Origin: Leifsonia sp. Root227
Lineage (GTDB): Bacteria > Actinomycetota > Actinomycetes > Actinomycetales > Microbacteriaceae
NCBI RefSeq assembly: GCF_001428745.1
Contig: NZ_LMIO01000002.1
Coordinates: 1-64,000 of the forward strand
DNA length: 64,000 nucleotides
Direction of reading: 5' to 3'
A program made the position numbers and the translations under genes. The first letter of the stretch is position 1. Each line of letters begins with the position of its first letter. The notes under the pieces are model-generated. The model was not told the origin of the DNA, made no database searches, and worked only from the letters and a program-made list of their open reading frames with translations. Below, piece by piece: positions 41,878 through 50,970 of the stretch.

Positions 41878-43482
41878 TCAGCGGGTGAAGGTGCCGACTC
41901 CTTCTGTGGCGTAGCGCTCGAAGACGAACGACGCGCTCCTGCCCTCCGCCGGAGGAGAGAAGGCGATCGAGGACACGGAGCCGGGCGGCGCGTTCTCGCT
42001 GTCGAGCGGAGCCACGAACTCGTTGCCCGTCCAGTGCTTCAGCGTGTAGACCGTGTTCTTCGGGCCGAGGGTGACCGTGAGCGTCCCCCCGGTGTCGGCG
42101 ACGGTCGCCGGTCCTGTGTACGGGTTCTGGTACGTGCCGACGTACGCGCTGAGCGGTGCTGCTTGGACAGGGGATGCGGGAGGAGCCTGGCCGGCCAGGT
42201 CGCCGATCGGCGCATCCAGGTGGGCGAACGCGTCGTGGTACAGCGCTCCCCAGTCCGTGCGGGGAGCGCCGTACTGCACCAGGTCGAGGAACTGCATGGC
42301 CAGGGTCTCCGCCGTGCCGTTCGCCGCGGCGTTCACGAGGACGACGATGCCGAGGTCTGCGGACGGGAGCAGGACGAAGTTCGTTCCAGCGCCGAGCGCG
42401 AACGCGCCGGAGTGGCTGACGGTCGTGCGGCCGGATGCGGCGACGCCGACGTTGAAGCCGTAGCCGTACTGCCCGGGGCGGGTCTCGGCGTTCGCGACGG
42501 GGCCGGTGACGATCTGCGGCGAGATCGCCGGGAGCAGCGCCTTCTCCGAGACGATCTCGTGGCCGCCGTACCGCCCGCCGTCGAGGACCATCGCCATCCA
42601 CTTCGTCATGTCGTTGACGGACGAGCTGACGCCTCCGGCCGGCGACTGCGCATCCGGTTGCCGCTGGTACTTGGCCTCGTACTGGCCGTCCACGAGAACG
42701 TGCGGAACGGCGCGGTCCGTGCGGGCGATGTAGTCGGAGAACCGGGAGCTGGTGGACGACATCCCGAGCGGGCCGTAGATGTCGTTCTGGGACAGCGTCT
42801 CCCAGTCGGTGCCCGCGGCGTCTGCGACGGACTGCGCGGCGGCGGTGATGCCGAAGTTCGTGTACGTCCACTGTGCACGGAACGGGTCGAGGGGCAGGTA
42901 GCGCAGGCGGGACAGCACCTCCGCGCGGTCGTAGCCGAGCTCCTCGAGATCGTCTCCAGCGTGGTCAGGCAGGCCGGAGCGGTGCGCGTACAGGTCGGCG
43001 ATGGTCGCGTGGTCCGTCACGTACGGGTCGGCCAGCTCGAACGATGTCAGGTTCTTCGCGACCGGCGTGGTCCACGAGACGGTGCCCTTGCCGACCTCGT
43101 CGGCCACGACCGTCGCGCCGACCGGCTTCGACAGCGAGGCGAGCTGGAACACGGTGTCGGCGTCGACGGCGTCCTGCGTGCCCACCTTCCGGACGCCGAA
43201 CCCCTGGGCGAACACGGTCCTGCCCTGGTACGTGACGCCGACCGCGAGACCGGGAACGCCGCTCTGCGACAGGATCGACGACGCGAGCGCAGGCAGCTTG
43301 TCGATCGCGGCCGCGATGGCGCCGTCCGCGATCGGGACGCCGGCATCCGCTCCCGGATCGGTGTTCAGCCCAGTGGATGCGGGAGCGGGCGTCGTCGCCG
43401 TCCCCGCGCTCGCCGTGCATCCCGCCAGAGCGGCCACAGCCACGACAGCACCGACAACCGACCCCACCCGTCGCATCCTCAC
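41878..43482 (-). CDS. Class C beta-lactamase-like serine hydrolase, lipoprotein
   Basis: A 534-residue exported enzyme with lipobox ALAGC, Cys22. The penicillin-recognising fold shows S-x-x-K at 116-119 (ASLSK), Y-x-N at 207-209 (YTN) and HSG in place of the K-T-G (VSHSGAF). The last ~100 residues match DUF3471-like C-terminal beta domains. Such proteins are usually esterases or D-peptidases rather than drug-resistance enzymes. GTG 43482 or ATG 43476 may be the start. It lies 17 bp after the LacI stop on the same strand and may be co-transcribed. Confidence 0.87.
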   Translation of the reverse strand: MRMRRVGSVVGAVVAVAALAGCTASAGTATTPAPASTGLNTDPGADAGVPIADGAIAAAIDKLPALASSILSQSGVPGLAVGVTYQGRTVFAQGFGVRKVGTQDAVDADTVFQLASLSKPVGATVVADEVGKGTVSWTTPVAKNLTSFELADPYVTDHATIADLYAHRSGLPDHAGDDLEELGYDRAEVLSRLRYLPLDPFRAQWTYTNFGITAAAQSVADAAGTDWETLSQNDIYGPLGMSSTSSRFSDYIARTDRAVPHVLVDGQYEAKYQRQPDAQSPAGGVSSSVNDMTKWMAMVLDGGRYGGHEIVSEKALLPAISPQIVTGPVANAETRPGQYGYGFNVGVAASGRTTVSHSGAFALGAGTNFVLLPSADLGIVVLVNAAANGTAETLAMQFLDLVQYGAPRTDWGALYHDAFAHLDAPIGDLAGQAPPASPVQAAPLSAYVGTYQNPYTGPATVADTGGTLTVTLGPKNTVYTLKHWTGNEFVAPLDSENAPPGSVSSIAFSPPAEGRSASFVFERYATEGVGTFTR

Positions 43483-43499
43483 GACCGCACTCTAGCGGC

Positions 43500-44531
43500 T
43501 CAGTGGGGTGCTGCGGCAGTGGATGCGCGGACGATCAGACGGGGCTCGACGGAGGCCGGCGCGAGGGTGGTGCCAGGGTCGGCGATATAGCGGAGGAGGT
43601 GGGCGACGGCCAGACGGCTCATCTCCGGGAACGGCTGGGCGACGGTCGTGAGGGAGGGCGAGCAGTACTCCGCGAGGGCGATGTCGTCGACGCCGACCAC
43701 GGAGACGTCCTCCGGGATGCGCTTGCCCAGCTCGTGGAAGGCGCGGATCACGCCGAACGCCATCTCGTCGCTCGACACGAACACCGCTGTGACGTCCGGG
43801 ATGCGGCCGAGGATGAGACCGTTCTGGTAGCCGGAGGCCGGCGACCAGTCGCCCTTGAGCTCGGGAGGCGGCGTGATGCCTGCTGCCTCCAGGGTGCTGC
43901 GCCAGCCTTCGCTGCGGCTGACCGCATCCAGCCACTCCGTCGGCCCGGAGACGTGCCAGACGGTCTCGTGGCCGAGGTCGAGCAGGTGCTGCGTCGCCAG
44001 CTTGGCCGCCTGGGACTGGTCGACGGCGACGACCTCGGTGGATGAGGTGCGCGAACCGTCGATGGTGATGGTCGGGATGGCCTTGGTGAGCTCTTCGATG
44101 CCGCGGGTCACCTGGATGAGCGGGAGGGCGAGGATGATGCCCTCCACGTTCTGCTCGGCGAGGCGGGACATCGCGTCCTCGATCGCGACCGGTTCGAGCG
44201 ACGGGCTGGTGGCAGCGCTCACCGCGTATCCGGCGTCGCGGGCGGCCTGCTCCAGGCCGGCGGTGACGGCGATGCGGGAGTACGAGTTGGTCTGCAGCAG
44301 CACGATCCCGATGGTCCTGCTGTGCCCGGACGACAGGATGCCGGCCGCCTTGTTCTTGCGGTAGCCGAGCTGCTCCACGGCGGCGAGCACCCTGGCGCGG
44401 GTCTTCTCCTGCACGTTGGGGTGGCCGCTGAGCGCCCGCGAGACGGTCTGGGCGGAGACGCCGGCCACCCGTGCGACGTCTGTCATGCCGGGCGGCTTCG
44501 CTGCCGCATCCCGCGCTTCGGTGCTGCTCAT
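43500..44531 (-). CDS. LacI-family regulator of the beta-galactoside operon
   Basis: A 343-residue repressor. The N-terminal helix-turn-helix and hinge are MTDVARVAGVSAQTVSRALSG and NVQEKTRARVLAAVEQLGY. The periplasmic-binding-like sensor follows (RTIGIVLLQT; VFVSSDEMAFGVIRAFHELG; VVGVDDI). ATG 44531 is chosen over an upstream ATG at 44621, which would lie inside the operator. It is divergent from the sugar ABC operon with which it shares the operator at 44606. The expected inducer is a galactoside. Confidence 0.9.
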   Translation of the reverse strand: MSSTEARDAAAKPPGMTDVARVAGVSAQTVSRALSGHPNVQEKTRARVLAAVEQLGYRKNKAAGILSSGHSRTIGIVLLQTNSYSRIAVTAGLEQAARDAGYAVSAATSPSLEPVAIEDAMSRLAEQNVEGIILALPLIQVTRGIEELTKAIPTITIDGSRTSSTEVVAVDQSQAAKLATQHLLDLGHETVWHVSGPTEWLDAVSRSEGWRSTLEAAGITPPPELKGDWSPASGYQNGLILGRIPDVTAVFVSSDEMAFGVIRAFHELGKRIPEDVSVVGVDDIALAEYCSPSLTTVAQPFPEMSRLAVAHLLRYIADPGTTLAPASVEPRLIVRASTAAAPH

Positions 44532-44605
44532 GGTCTCGATGATAGCGGGCGCATCTGCGTGTTCGCGCAGTTTCAGGGCGTTTCCGATCAATTCGAGTGA
44601 ATGAG

Positions 44606-44621
44606 TTGTTATCGCTATCAA
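44606..44621. promoter_or_regulatory. LacI-type operator
   Basis: TTGTTATCGCTATCAA is an imperfect dyad (6 of 8 positions per arm) with the central CG typical of LacI/GalR operators; flanking GAG and TTC extend it. It sits between the divergent lacI-type gene and the binding-protein gene, 61 bp before the latter's start. Confidence 0.65.
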
Positions 44622-44681
44622 TTCTATGCGACACTCACATCTCGAACCCGCTGAAGGGTGTCTGTGATCAAAGGAGAGGCA

Positions 44682-45980
44682 GTGAAGAAGTCAGCAGCAA
44701 TCCGCATGGCGGGCGCGGCGGGGGCGATCGCGCTCGGCCTGATGTCGCTCGCCGGGTGTTCCGGCAGCACCGGCTCGTCAGAGTCCGGCAAGGCAACGGT
44801 CACGTTCTGGGGCTGGGCGCCTGGCTACGCCGACGCCGTCAAGGCGTTCAACGCCTCGCACTCGGACGTCACGGTGAAGTACCAGGAGGTGCAGCCGGGC
44901 TCCAAGGGCGGCTACCAGAAGATGCTCAACGCTGTCACGGCGAACAACGCCCCGTGCCTGGCGCAGGTCGGCTACGAGACCCTGCCGAGCTTCGCGGCGC
45001 AGGGCGCACTCGACGACGTCTCGCAGTATGCGAACGATGACAAAAGGGACTTCCAGCCGGCGGCCTGGAGCTCGGTGAGCATCGGGGATGCGGTGTACGG
45101 CGCTCCCGTCGACACCGGCCCGATGGGGCTGTTCTACAACAAGCAGCTGTTCGACTCGCTCGGCCTGACCGCTCCGACCACCTGGGACGAGTACAAGGCG
45201 GACGCCGAGAAGATCCACGCGTCCGACCCCAAGAAGTTCATCTCGTCGCCGTACCTCGACTACGACTACGCGGGGTTCGCCTGGCAGACCGGCGCCAAGT
45301 GGTTCGACGTGGACGGTGACGCCTGGAAGGTGACGATGGCGTCCGACGCCAACAAGAAGGTCGCCGATTACTGGCAGGGCCTCGTCTCCGAAGGCCTGAT
45401 CAGCAGCGCGCCGATGTACGACCAGGCCTGGTACACCGGCCTCGGCGACGGCAGCATCGCCACCGTGGTCGGCGCCGTCTGGCAGGCGGGCGTGATCAAG
45501 GGCGGTGCGGCGGACGGCTCAGGCAAGTGGGCGGTCGCCCCGATGCCGCAGTGGTCGGCGGGCGACGACCAGGTCGGCAACGCAGGAGGCTCGGCGACCG
45601 CCGTGCTGAAGGGCTGCTCGACGCCGAAGGCCGCGTGGGAGTTCGCGCACTGGCTGAGCACGGACAAAGACACGTACAACACGCTCGTGCAGAAGGCGGG
45701 CCTCTACCCGGCCGCGACGGCGCTGACCGACCTGCCGGCGCTCACGGAGGGCGACCCGTACTTCGGCGGACAAAAGATCTTCGACGTGTTCGCCAAGGCG
45801 GCGCCGAAGGTCAACCAGGACTGGACCTGGGGTCCCGTCATGACGAAGACCGCCGCCGACCTCGACGACGGCCTCGGCAAGGCCTGGGCAGGGCAGGGCA
45901 CCATCGCCGACGCTCTGAAGACCGCGCAGGAGAAGACCGTCGCGGAGCTGAAGAAGCAGGGCCTGACGGTCTCCGAGTAA
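44682..45980 (+). CDS. Sugar ABC transporter substrate-binding lipoprotein
   Basis: A 432-residue family 1 solute-binding protein. GTG 44682 follows AAAGGAGAGG. The signal peptide has lipobox SLAGC (Cys26). The mature part begins TVTFWGWAPGYADAVKAFNASH and contains YNKQLFDSLGL and TWDEYKADA, typical of CUT1 oligosaccharide binders. It is the first gene of the LacI-controlled operon and is followed by two permeases and a GH35 enzyme, so a beta-galactoside is the likely ligand. Confidence 0.92.
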   Translation: MKKSAAIRMAGAAGAIALGLMSLAGCSGSTGSSESGKATVTFWGWAPGYADAVKAFNASHSDVTVKYQEVQPGSKGGYQKMLNAVTANNAPCLAQVGYETLPSFAAQGALDDVSQYANDDKRDFQPAAWSSVSIGDAVYGAPVDTGPMGLFYNKQLFDSLGLTAPTTWDEYKADAEKIHASDPKKFISSPYLDYDYAGFAWQTGAKWFDVDGDAWKVTMASDANKKVADYWQGLVSEGLISSAPMYDQAWYTGLGDGSIATVVGAVWQAGVIKGGAADGSGKWAVAPMPQWSAGDDQVGNAGGSATAVLKGCSTPKAAWEFAHWLSTDKDTYNTLVQKAGLYPAATALTDLPALTEGDPYFGGQKIFDVFAKAAPKVNQDWTWGPVMTKTAADLDDGLGKAWAGQGTIADALKTAQEKTVAELKKQGLTVSE

Positions 45981-45987
45981 CACCACG

Positions 45988-46029
45988 TGGATGCGGTGGA
46001 CCGGCCAGCTGGCCGGCCCGCCGCATCCA
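45988..46029 (+). other. Intercistronic hairpin after the binding-protein gene
   Basis: Nested stems TGGATGCGG/CCGCATCCA (45988-45996 with 46021-46029) and CCGGCC/GGCCGG (46001-46006 with 46011-46016). It lies 7 bases after the binding-protein stop and 43 before the first permease. It likely protects upstream mRNA or partly stops transcription, so that more binding protein than permease is made. Confidence 0.65.
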
Positions 46030-46072
46030 TCGTCGACGAGCACGCGCATCCCGTGTGCGGAGAGAAGGAAAC

Positions 46073-47044
46073 GTGACCGACCTGGCCGTCGCCGAGCATC
46101 GGGCGACCACCGCGACCCCGCCGGACGGCGGCAGGAGGCGAAAGACCATGGCGCGCGTGCGCCGGTCGTTCGACTGGCGGTCTCCTCTGCTGTTCCTCGG
46201 GCCGTTCGCCGTGCTGTTCCTGGCGATGTACATCGCCCCGATCGTCTACGCGTTCGTGAGCAGCCTGTTCACGGTCAAGCGTTCCGGCCTCGGGCTCACC
46301 GCGCCGACCCAGGTTTTCGACCCGTTCGCGAACTACGCGCACGCGTTCGCCGACCCCGATTTCGTGGCGTCGCTCGGCCGGGTGGCGCTGTTCGGCGTCG
46401 TGCAGGTCCCGCTGATGCTCGGCCTCGCGCTGGCGCTCGCGCTCCTGATCGACTCGAAGTCCGCGCGCGGCAAGGGCTTCTTCCGGCTGTCGAGCTTCCT
46501 GCCGTACGCGATCCCCGGCGTGAGTGCCGCTCTGGTCTGGTCGTTCATGTACTCGACCACCTCCAGCCCGATCAACCACCTGCTCGAGCCGCTGGGCATC
46601 CACCTGCCCTTCTTCGACGACGGGACGGTGCTGTGGTCGGTGGCGAACATCGTCACCTGGAGCTGGACCGGCTACAACATGATCATCATCTACGCCGCCC
46701 TGCAGTCGATCCCTGCCGAGGTGCTGGAGGCGGCGAAGCTCGACGGGGCGTCCGCGTTCCGCACGGCGTGGAGCGTGAAGATCCCGATGGTGCGCAGCGC
46801 GATCGTGCTCACGGCGGTCTTCTCGATCATCGGCTCAGCACAGCTCTACAACGAGCCGACCGTGCTGCAGCCCATCTCCGGCGGCTCTGTGTCGTCGACG
46901 TTCACCCCGATCATGTCGGCACAGGCCGCCGTCGGGGCGGGCAACTATCCGTACGCGGCGGCGCAGTCGGTCATCCTCGCGGTGCTCGTCGGCGTGATCT
47001 CGTTCGTGTTCTTCCGCCTCACCAGCAAAGGAGAGAAGGCGTGA
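46073..47044 (+). CDS. Sugar ABC transporter permease, MalF-like
   Basis: A 323-residue protein with six TM segments after a basic cytoplasmic head. The EAA loop is EVLEAAKLDGASAFRTAWSVKIP. GTG 46073 follows AGAGAAGGAAAC. It overlaps the second permease by 4 bases (GTGA). It pairs with that permease to form the membrane channel of the importer. Confidence 0.9.
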   Translation: MTDLAVAEHRATTATPPDGGRRRKTMARVRRSFDWRSPLLFLGPFAVLFLAMYIAPIVYAFVSSLFTVKRSGLGLTAPTQVFDPFANYAHAFADPDFVASLGRVALFGVVQVPLMLGLALALALLIDSKSARGKGFFRLSSFLPYAIPGVSAALVWSFMYSTTSSPINHLLEPLGIHLPFFDDGTVLWSVANIVTWSWTGYNMIIIYAALQSIPAEVLEAAKLDGASAFRTAWSVKIPMVRSAIVLTAVFSIIGSAQLYNEPTVLQPISGGSVSSTFTPIMSAQAAVGAGNYPYAAAQSVILAVLVGVISFVFFRLTSKGEKA

Positions 47045-47910
47045 CCGCCATCAGCCCCCGCGGAATCCGGAGCAGGAGGGACACCTCGCCGCTCAGCCGC
47101 ACGGTCGTGATGGTGCTCCTCGCCGTCTCCACGATCTACTTCCTCTTCCCGCTCTGGTGGCTCCTCGTCGCGGCGACCAAGCCGTTCGGCGAGCAGTTCT
47201 CCGGCAGCGGCCTCTGGTTCGACGGGTTCGGCCTGTTCGACAACCTGGCCAGGCTCACCGCCCAGAACGACGGCATCTTCTGGCAGTGGATGCTCAACAG
47301 CCTCGTCTACTGCGGGCTCGGCGCAGCGATCGGCACCGTGCTCTCCGCGATGGGCGGGTACGCGCTGGCGAAGTACGACTTCCCCGGCAGGGGAGCGGCG
47401 TTCGGCGTGATCCTCGCCGCCGTGCTCGTGCCGAAGATCCTGTTCACGCTGCCGCTGTACCTGATGTTCTCCGGCGTGCACCTGATCAACAATCCGCTCG
47501 CCGTGCTGCTGCCCAGCATCGTCAGCCCGTTCGGCGTCTACCTGGCGCGCGTGTTCGCGGCGCAGTCCGTGCCGGACGAGGTGATCGAGGCAGGACGGCT
47601 CGACGGCGCGAGCGAGTTCCGCATCTTCCGCGCCATCTCCACCAAGATGATGCTGCCCGCCCTGGTGACCATCTTCCTGTTCCAGTTCGTCGACATCTGG
47701 AACAACTACCTGCTTCCCGCGATGGTGCTCGGCGACGACCACATGCAGCCCGTGACCGTTGGCCTGGTCGGCTGGAACGCCAGCCACGTCGCTGTGCCGC
47801 CGCCCCTCGTGGTGATCGGCTCGCTGGTCTCTGTCGTGCCTCTCATCGTCGCGTTCCTCGCGCTGCAGCGGTTCTGGCGCGCAGGCATGACGGCGGGAGC
47901 TGTCAAGTGA
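47041..47910 (+). CDS. Sugar ABC transporter permease, MalG-like
   Basis: A 289-residue protein with six TM segments. The EAA loop is EVIEAGRLDGASEFRIFRAISTKMM, and the C-terminus has the MalG-like VVPLIVAFLALQRFWRAGMTAGAVK. GTG 47041 overlaps the previous gene's stop. No ATPase gene is in this operon, so a shared MsiK-type ATPase from elsewhere must power it; this is the usual actinobacterial arrangement. Confidence 0.9.
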   Translation: MTAISPRGIRSRRDTSPLSRTVVMVLLAVSTIYFLFPLWWLLVAATKPFGEQFSGSGLWFDGFGLFDNLARLTAQNDGIFWQWMLNSLVYCGLGAAIGTVLSAMGGYALAKYDFPGRGAAFGVILAAVLVPKILFTLPLYLMFSGVHLINNPLAVLLPSIVSPFGVYLARVFAAQSVPDEVIEAGRLDGASEFRIFRAISTKMMLPALVTIFLFQFVDIWNNYLLPAMVLGDDHMQPVTVGLVGWNASHVAVPPPLVVIGSLVSVVPLIVAFLALQRFWRAGMTAGAVK

Positions 47911-49724
47911 CGGTCGCGACCAGCACAGCGCTGCTGAGCTACCAGGACGGCGCGCTGCTGCGCGGGGGAGAGCCGCACCGCGTGCTGTCCGGCTCGATGC
48001 ACTACTTCCGCGTGCATCCCGAGCAGTGGCGCGACCGGTTGGAGCGGCTGGTCGCCCTCGGGCTCAACACGGTCGACACGTACGTGGCGTGGAACTTCCA
48101 CCAGCGGCACGAGGAGCGCGCCGCCTCGTTCGACGGCTGGCGCGATCTGGAGGCGTTCGTCCGGCTCGCGGGGGACGTCGGTCTCGACGTGATCGTGCGG
48201 CCCGGGCCGTACATCTGCGCCGAGTGGGACAACGGGGGACTGCCGGCGTGGCTCACCGGACGGGTCGGGATGCGCGCGCGCAGCTCTGAGCCGGCGTTCC
48301 TGTCCGCCGTGTCCACCTGGTTCGACGACCTCATCCCGCGGTTGGCCGCGCTGCAGGCGTCGAACGGCGGGCCGATCGTGGCCGTGCAGGTGGAGAACGA
48401 GTACGGCAGCTACGGCGACGATGCCGCATACCTGAGCTGGCTGCGCGACGCGCTGGTCGAGCGTGGAATGACAGAGCTGCTGTACACGGCGGACGGCCCG
48501 ACCGACCTCATGCTCGACGGGGGGAGCATCCCCGGGGTGCTCGCGACGGCGACGTTCGGATCGAAGGCCAGGGAAGCGTCGGAGCTGCTGCGAACCCGGC
48601 GCGAGGGGGAGCCCTTCCTCTGCGCCGAGTTCTGGAACGGCTGGTTCGACCACTGGGGCGAGCTGCACCACGTGCGAACGGTGCTGAGCGCAGACGCGAC
48701 GCTGGACGAGATCCTGGATGCGGGCGGCTCGGTGAGCATCTACATGGCGCACGGCGGGACCAACTTCGGGCTCTGGGCCGGCGCCAACCACGACGGGCGG
48801 CTGCAGCCCACGATCACGAGCTACGACTCGGATGCGCCGGTCGCGGAGCACGGCGCGGTGACGCAGAAGTTCCTCGCGTTCCGGGAACGGTTCGCCGCAG
48901 TGCGCGGCGGCGATGGTGCGGACGCGGCGCTTCCGCCCGTTCCGGCCGATCCGCGCATCCTGGCTCCGAGAGCCGTGCAGGTGGTCGCGGGCAGCGGGCT
49001 GCTGGCGGCGCTCGCATCCGCGCCGGCGACAGCGGTGCACGCGGCGCCGCCGAGCTTCGAGGAGCTGGGCATCGCATCGGGGCTGGTGCTCTACAGTGCG
49101 ACGCCTCGGCTGCCGCGCGGCGAGAACACGATCACGGTCAGCGGACTGCACGACCGCGCGCAGGTGTTCGTGGACGGCGTGCTGCGGGGGACGCTGGACC
49201 ATGACGGCTCCGTCCAGGTGACAGGCTCCGGCGTCCCCGTCCTGCTGCAGCTCCTGGTCGAGAACCAGGGACGCATCAACTACGGCCCGCTGCTCGGTCA
49301 GGGGAAGGGCATTCTCGGGGGCGTGCAGATCGGCCGCAGGCTGGTGCACGGCTGGGTCGCGCGTCCTCTGCCGCTGGACGAGTGGACGCCGGGCGAGCTC
49401 GCTGGCTTCTCGGCGGCTGCGCCTGCGCGGGATGCGGCTGCCGCCGGGTTCTCGACAGCGCGCTTCGTCCTCGGCGGGGATGAGCCGGCGGACGCGTTCC
49501 TCGCGCTCCCCGGCTTCGGCAAGGGCTTCGTCTGGGTGAACGGCTTCCTGCTCGGGCGGTACTGGGAGATCGGGCCGCAGGTCACGCTCTACGTCCCTGC
49601 GCCGCTGCTGTCGCAAGGGGAGAACACGGTGACGGTGCTCGAACTCGAGCACTCCGGCGCCACTGTCGAGTTCAGGGCGGAGCCGGAACTGGGCCCCTCC
49701 GAGGAGTACGTGGAGACCTTCTAG
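47907..49724 (+). CDS. GH35 beta-galactosidase
   Basis: A 605-residue glycoside hydrolase family 35 enzyme that cleaves terminal beta-galactose. The N-terminal barrel starts RVLSGSMHYFRVHPEQWRDRL; the acid/base is Glu165 in VENEYGSYG and the nucleophile Glu241 in CAEFWNGWFDHWG. YMAHGGTNFG is another family motif. Beta-sandwich domains follow, the last with GFGKGFVWVNGFLLGRYWEIG. There is no signal peptide, so it acts on imported sugar in the cytoplasm. GTG 47907 overlaps the permease stop by 4 bases. Last gene of the operon. Confidence 0.93.
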   Translation: MTVATSTALLSYQDGALLRGGEPHRVLSGSMHYFRVHPEQWRDRLERLVALGLNTVDTYVAWNFHQRHEERAASFDGWRDLEAFVRLAGDVGLDVIVRPGPYICAEWDNGGLPAWLTGRVGMRARSSEPAFLSAVSTWFDDLIPRLAALQASNGGPIVAVQVENEYGSYGDDAAYLSWLRDALVERGMTELLYTADGPTDLMLDGGSIPGVLATATFGSKAREASELLRTRREGEPFLCAEFWNGWFDHWGELHHVRTVLSADATLDEILDAGGSVSIYMAHGGTNFGLWAGANHDGRLQPTITSYDSDAPVAEHGAVTQKFLAFRERFAAVRGGDGADAALPPVPADPRILAPRAVQVVAGSGLLAALASAPATAVHAAPPSFEELGIASGLVLYSATPRLPRGENTITVSGLHDRAQVFVDGVLRGTLDHDGSVQVTGSGVPVLLQLLVENQGRINYGPLLGQGKGILGGVQIGRRLVHGWVARPLPLDEWTPGELAGFSAAAPARDAAAAGFSTARFVLGGDEPADAFLALPGFGKGFVWVNGFLLGRYWEIGPQVTLYVPAPLLSQGENTVTVLELEHSGATVEFRAEPELGPSEEYVETF

Positions 49725-49746
49725 CCGCTCGGCCGAAGCCGAACAG

Positions 49747-49812
49747 CAATCGAGTCCGGACTTGTTCACGCGACACGCCGGTGTCAGGGGTGAACAAGTC
49801 CGGACTCGATTG
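49747..49812. terminator. Long hairpin between convergent operons
   Basis: A perfect 23-bp inverted repeat (49747-49769 with 49790-49812) with a 20-nt loop that itself folds (GACAC/GTGTC, 49772-49785), followed by TTTT. It separates the galactosidase operon from the convergent hpaD gene and would stop transcription on both strands. Each arm contains the palindrome AGTCCGGACT, so each arm is also self-complementary. Confidence 0.85.
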
Positions 49813-49849
49813 TTTTGGGGGAGGGGGAGGAGAGGGGGGGAGGGAGCGG

Positions 49850-50932
49850 CTAGACCTGGGCTCCCAGCTTGAAGCCCTTTTCCTCGGAGTCTTCGCTCTT
49901 GCGGGTGTACGAGAAGCCGTCTGCGCCGATGGTGACCTCCATCTCGGAGTCGTCGGTGCGGGCGGTCAGCGGCTGAAGGTTGCCGTCGAGGTCGAGCACC
50001 GGCGATGCGTCGGTGTACCAGGACGGCACGACGGGGTTGCCCCACCAGTCGCGGCGCTGGTTGTCGTGGACGTCCCAGGTGACGACGGGATTGTCAGGGT
50101 CGCCGGTGTAGTAGTCCTGCGTGTAGATCTCGACGCGGTGGCCGTCCGGGTCGCGGAGGTACAGGTAGAACGCGTTGGAGACGCCGTGGCGGCCTGGACC
50201 GCGCTCGATCGCGTCGCTGCGGCGCAGGGCGCCGAGCTTGTCGCAGATGGCGATGATGTTGTGCTTCTCGTGCGTCGCGAAGGCGACGTGGTGCATCCGC
50301 GGGCCGTCGCCGCCTGTCATGGCGGTGTCGTGCACGGTGGGCTTGCGGCGCATCCACGCGGCGTACGTGGTGCCCTCCTCGTCCTGGATGTCCTCCGTCA
50401 CGCGGAAGCCGAGGTCCTCCATGTACTTGACGGCGCGCGGCACGTCGGGGGTCACCTGGTTGAAGTGGTCGAGGCGGACGAGCGCGCCGGGCGTGTAGAG
50501 ATCGTAGCGCCAGGCGAGGCGCTCGACGTGCTGCACGTCGTAGAAGAACTCGTACGGGAAGCCGAGCGGGTCCTCGACGCGCACGCTGTCGCCGATGCCC
50601 TTCGTGAACCCTGAGGCGTTGCGCTCGACGCGGCAGCCGAGCTCGGTGTAGAACTCGACGGCGCGGTCCAGGTCTTCCGGGGTGCGGACGCGGTATGCGA
50701 ACGCGGCGACGGCGGCGACGGGGCCCTTGCGCAGCACCAGGTTGTGGTGGATGAACTCCTCGAAGCTGCGCAGGTAGACGGCGTTCTCGTCCTCCTCGGT
50801 CACGACCAGGTCGAGCACGTCGACGTAGAAGTCGCGACTGGCCTGCAGATCGGTGACGACGAGTTCCATGTACGCGCAGCGGACGATGTCCGGCGGGGTC
50901 GCCTTCGGGGTGGGGATGGCGGTGGTGGTCAT
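49850..50932 (-). CDS. hpaD: Homoprotocatechuate 2,3-dioxygenase (extradiol, VOC fold)
   Basis: A 360-residue ring-cleaving enzyme that opens 3,4-dihydroxyphenylacetate next to its hydroxyls. Metal ligands by alignment with the Brevibacterium fuscum enzyme are His156 (RLDHFNQV), His215 (MHHVAF) and Glu268 (HRVEIYTQDYYTG). Second-shell His201, His249 and Tyr258 are also conserved at an offset of one residue. Fe or Mn cannot be told apart from sequence. It is the last gene of the operon, 38 bp after hpaE. ATG 50932. Confidence 0.93.
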   Translation of the reverse strand: MTTTAIPTPKATPPDIVRCAYMELVVTDLQASRDFYVDVLDLVVTEEDENAVYLRSFEEFIHHNLVLRKGPVAAVAAFAYRVRTPEDLDRAVEFYTELGCRVERNASGFTKGIGDSVRVEDPLGFPYEFFYDVQHVERLAWRYDLYTPGALVRLDHFNQVTPDVPRAVKYMEDLGFRVTEDIQDEEGTTYAAWMRRKPTVHDTAMTGGDGPRMHHVAFATHEKHNIIAICDKLGALRRSDAIERGPGRHGVSNAFYLYLRDPDGHRVEIYTQDYYTGDPDNPVVTWDVHDNQRRDWWGNPVVPSWYTDASPVLDLDGNLQPLTARTDDSEMEVTIGADGFSYTRKSEDSEEKGFKLGAQV

Positions 50933-50970
50933 CGGGGTGTTTCGCTTTCTCTTCGTTGAGGGGGTGTGAG

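Noticed and set aside
41878..43482. AmpC antibiotic-resistance beta-lactamase
   Set aside because: The S-x-x-K and Y-x-N motifs fit the fold, but K-T-G is replaced by HSG and the protein is a large lipoprotein with a DUF3471-like tail, as in esterase/peptidase homologues.
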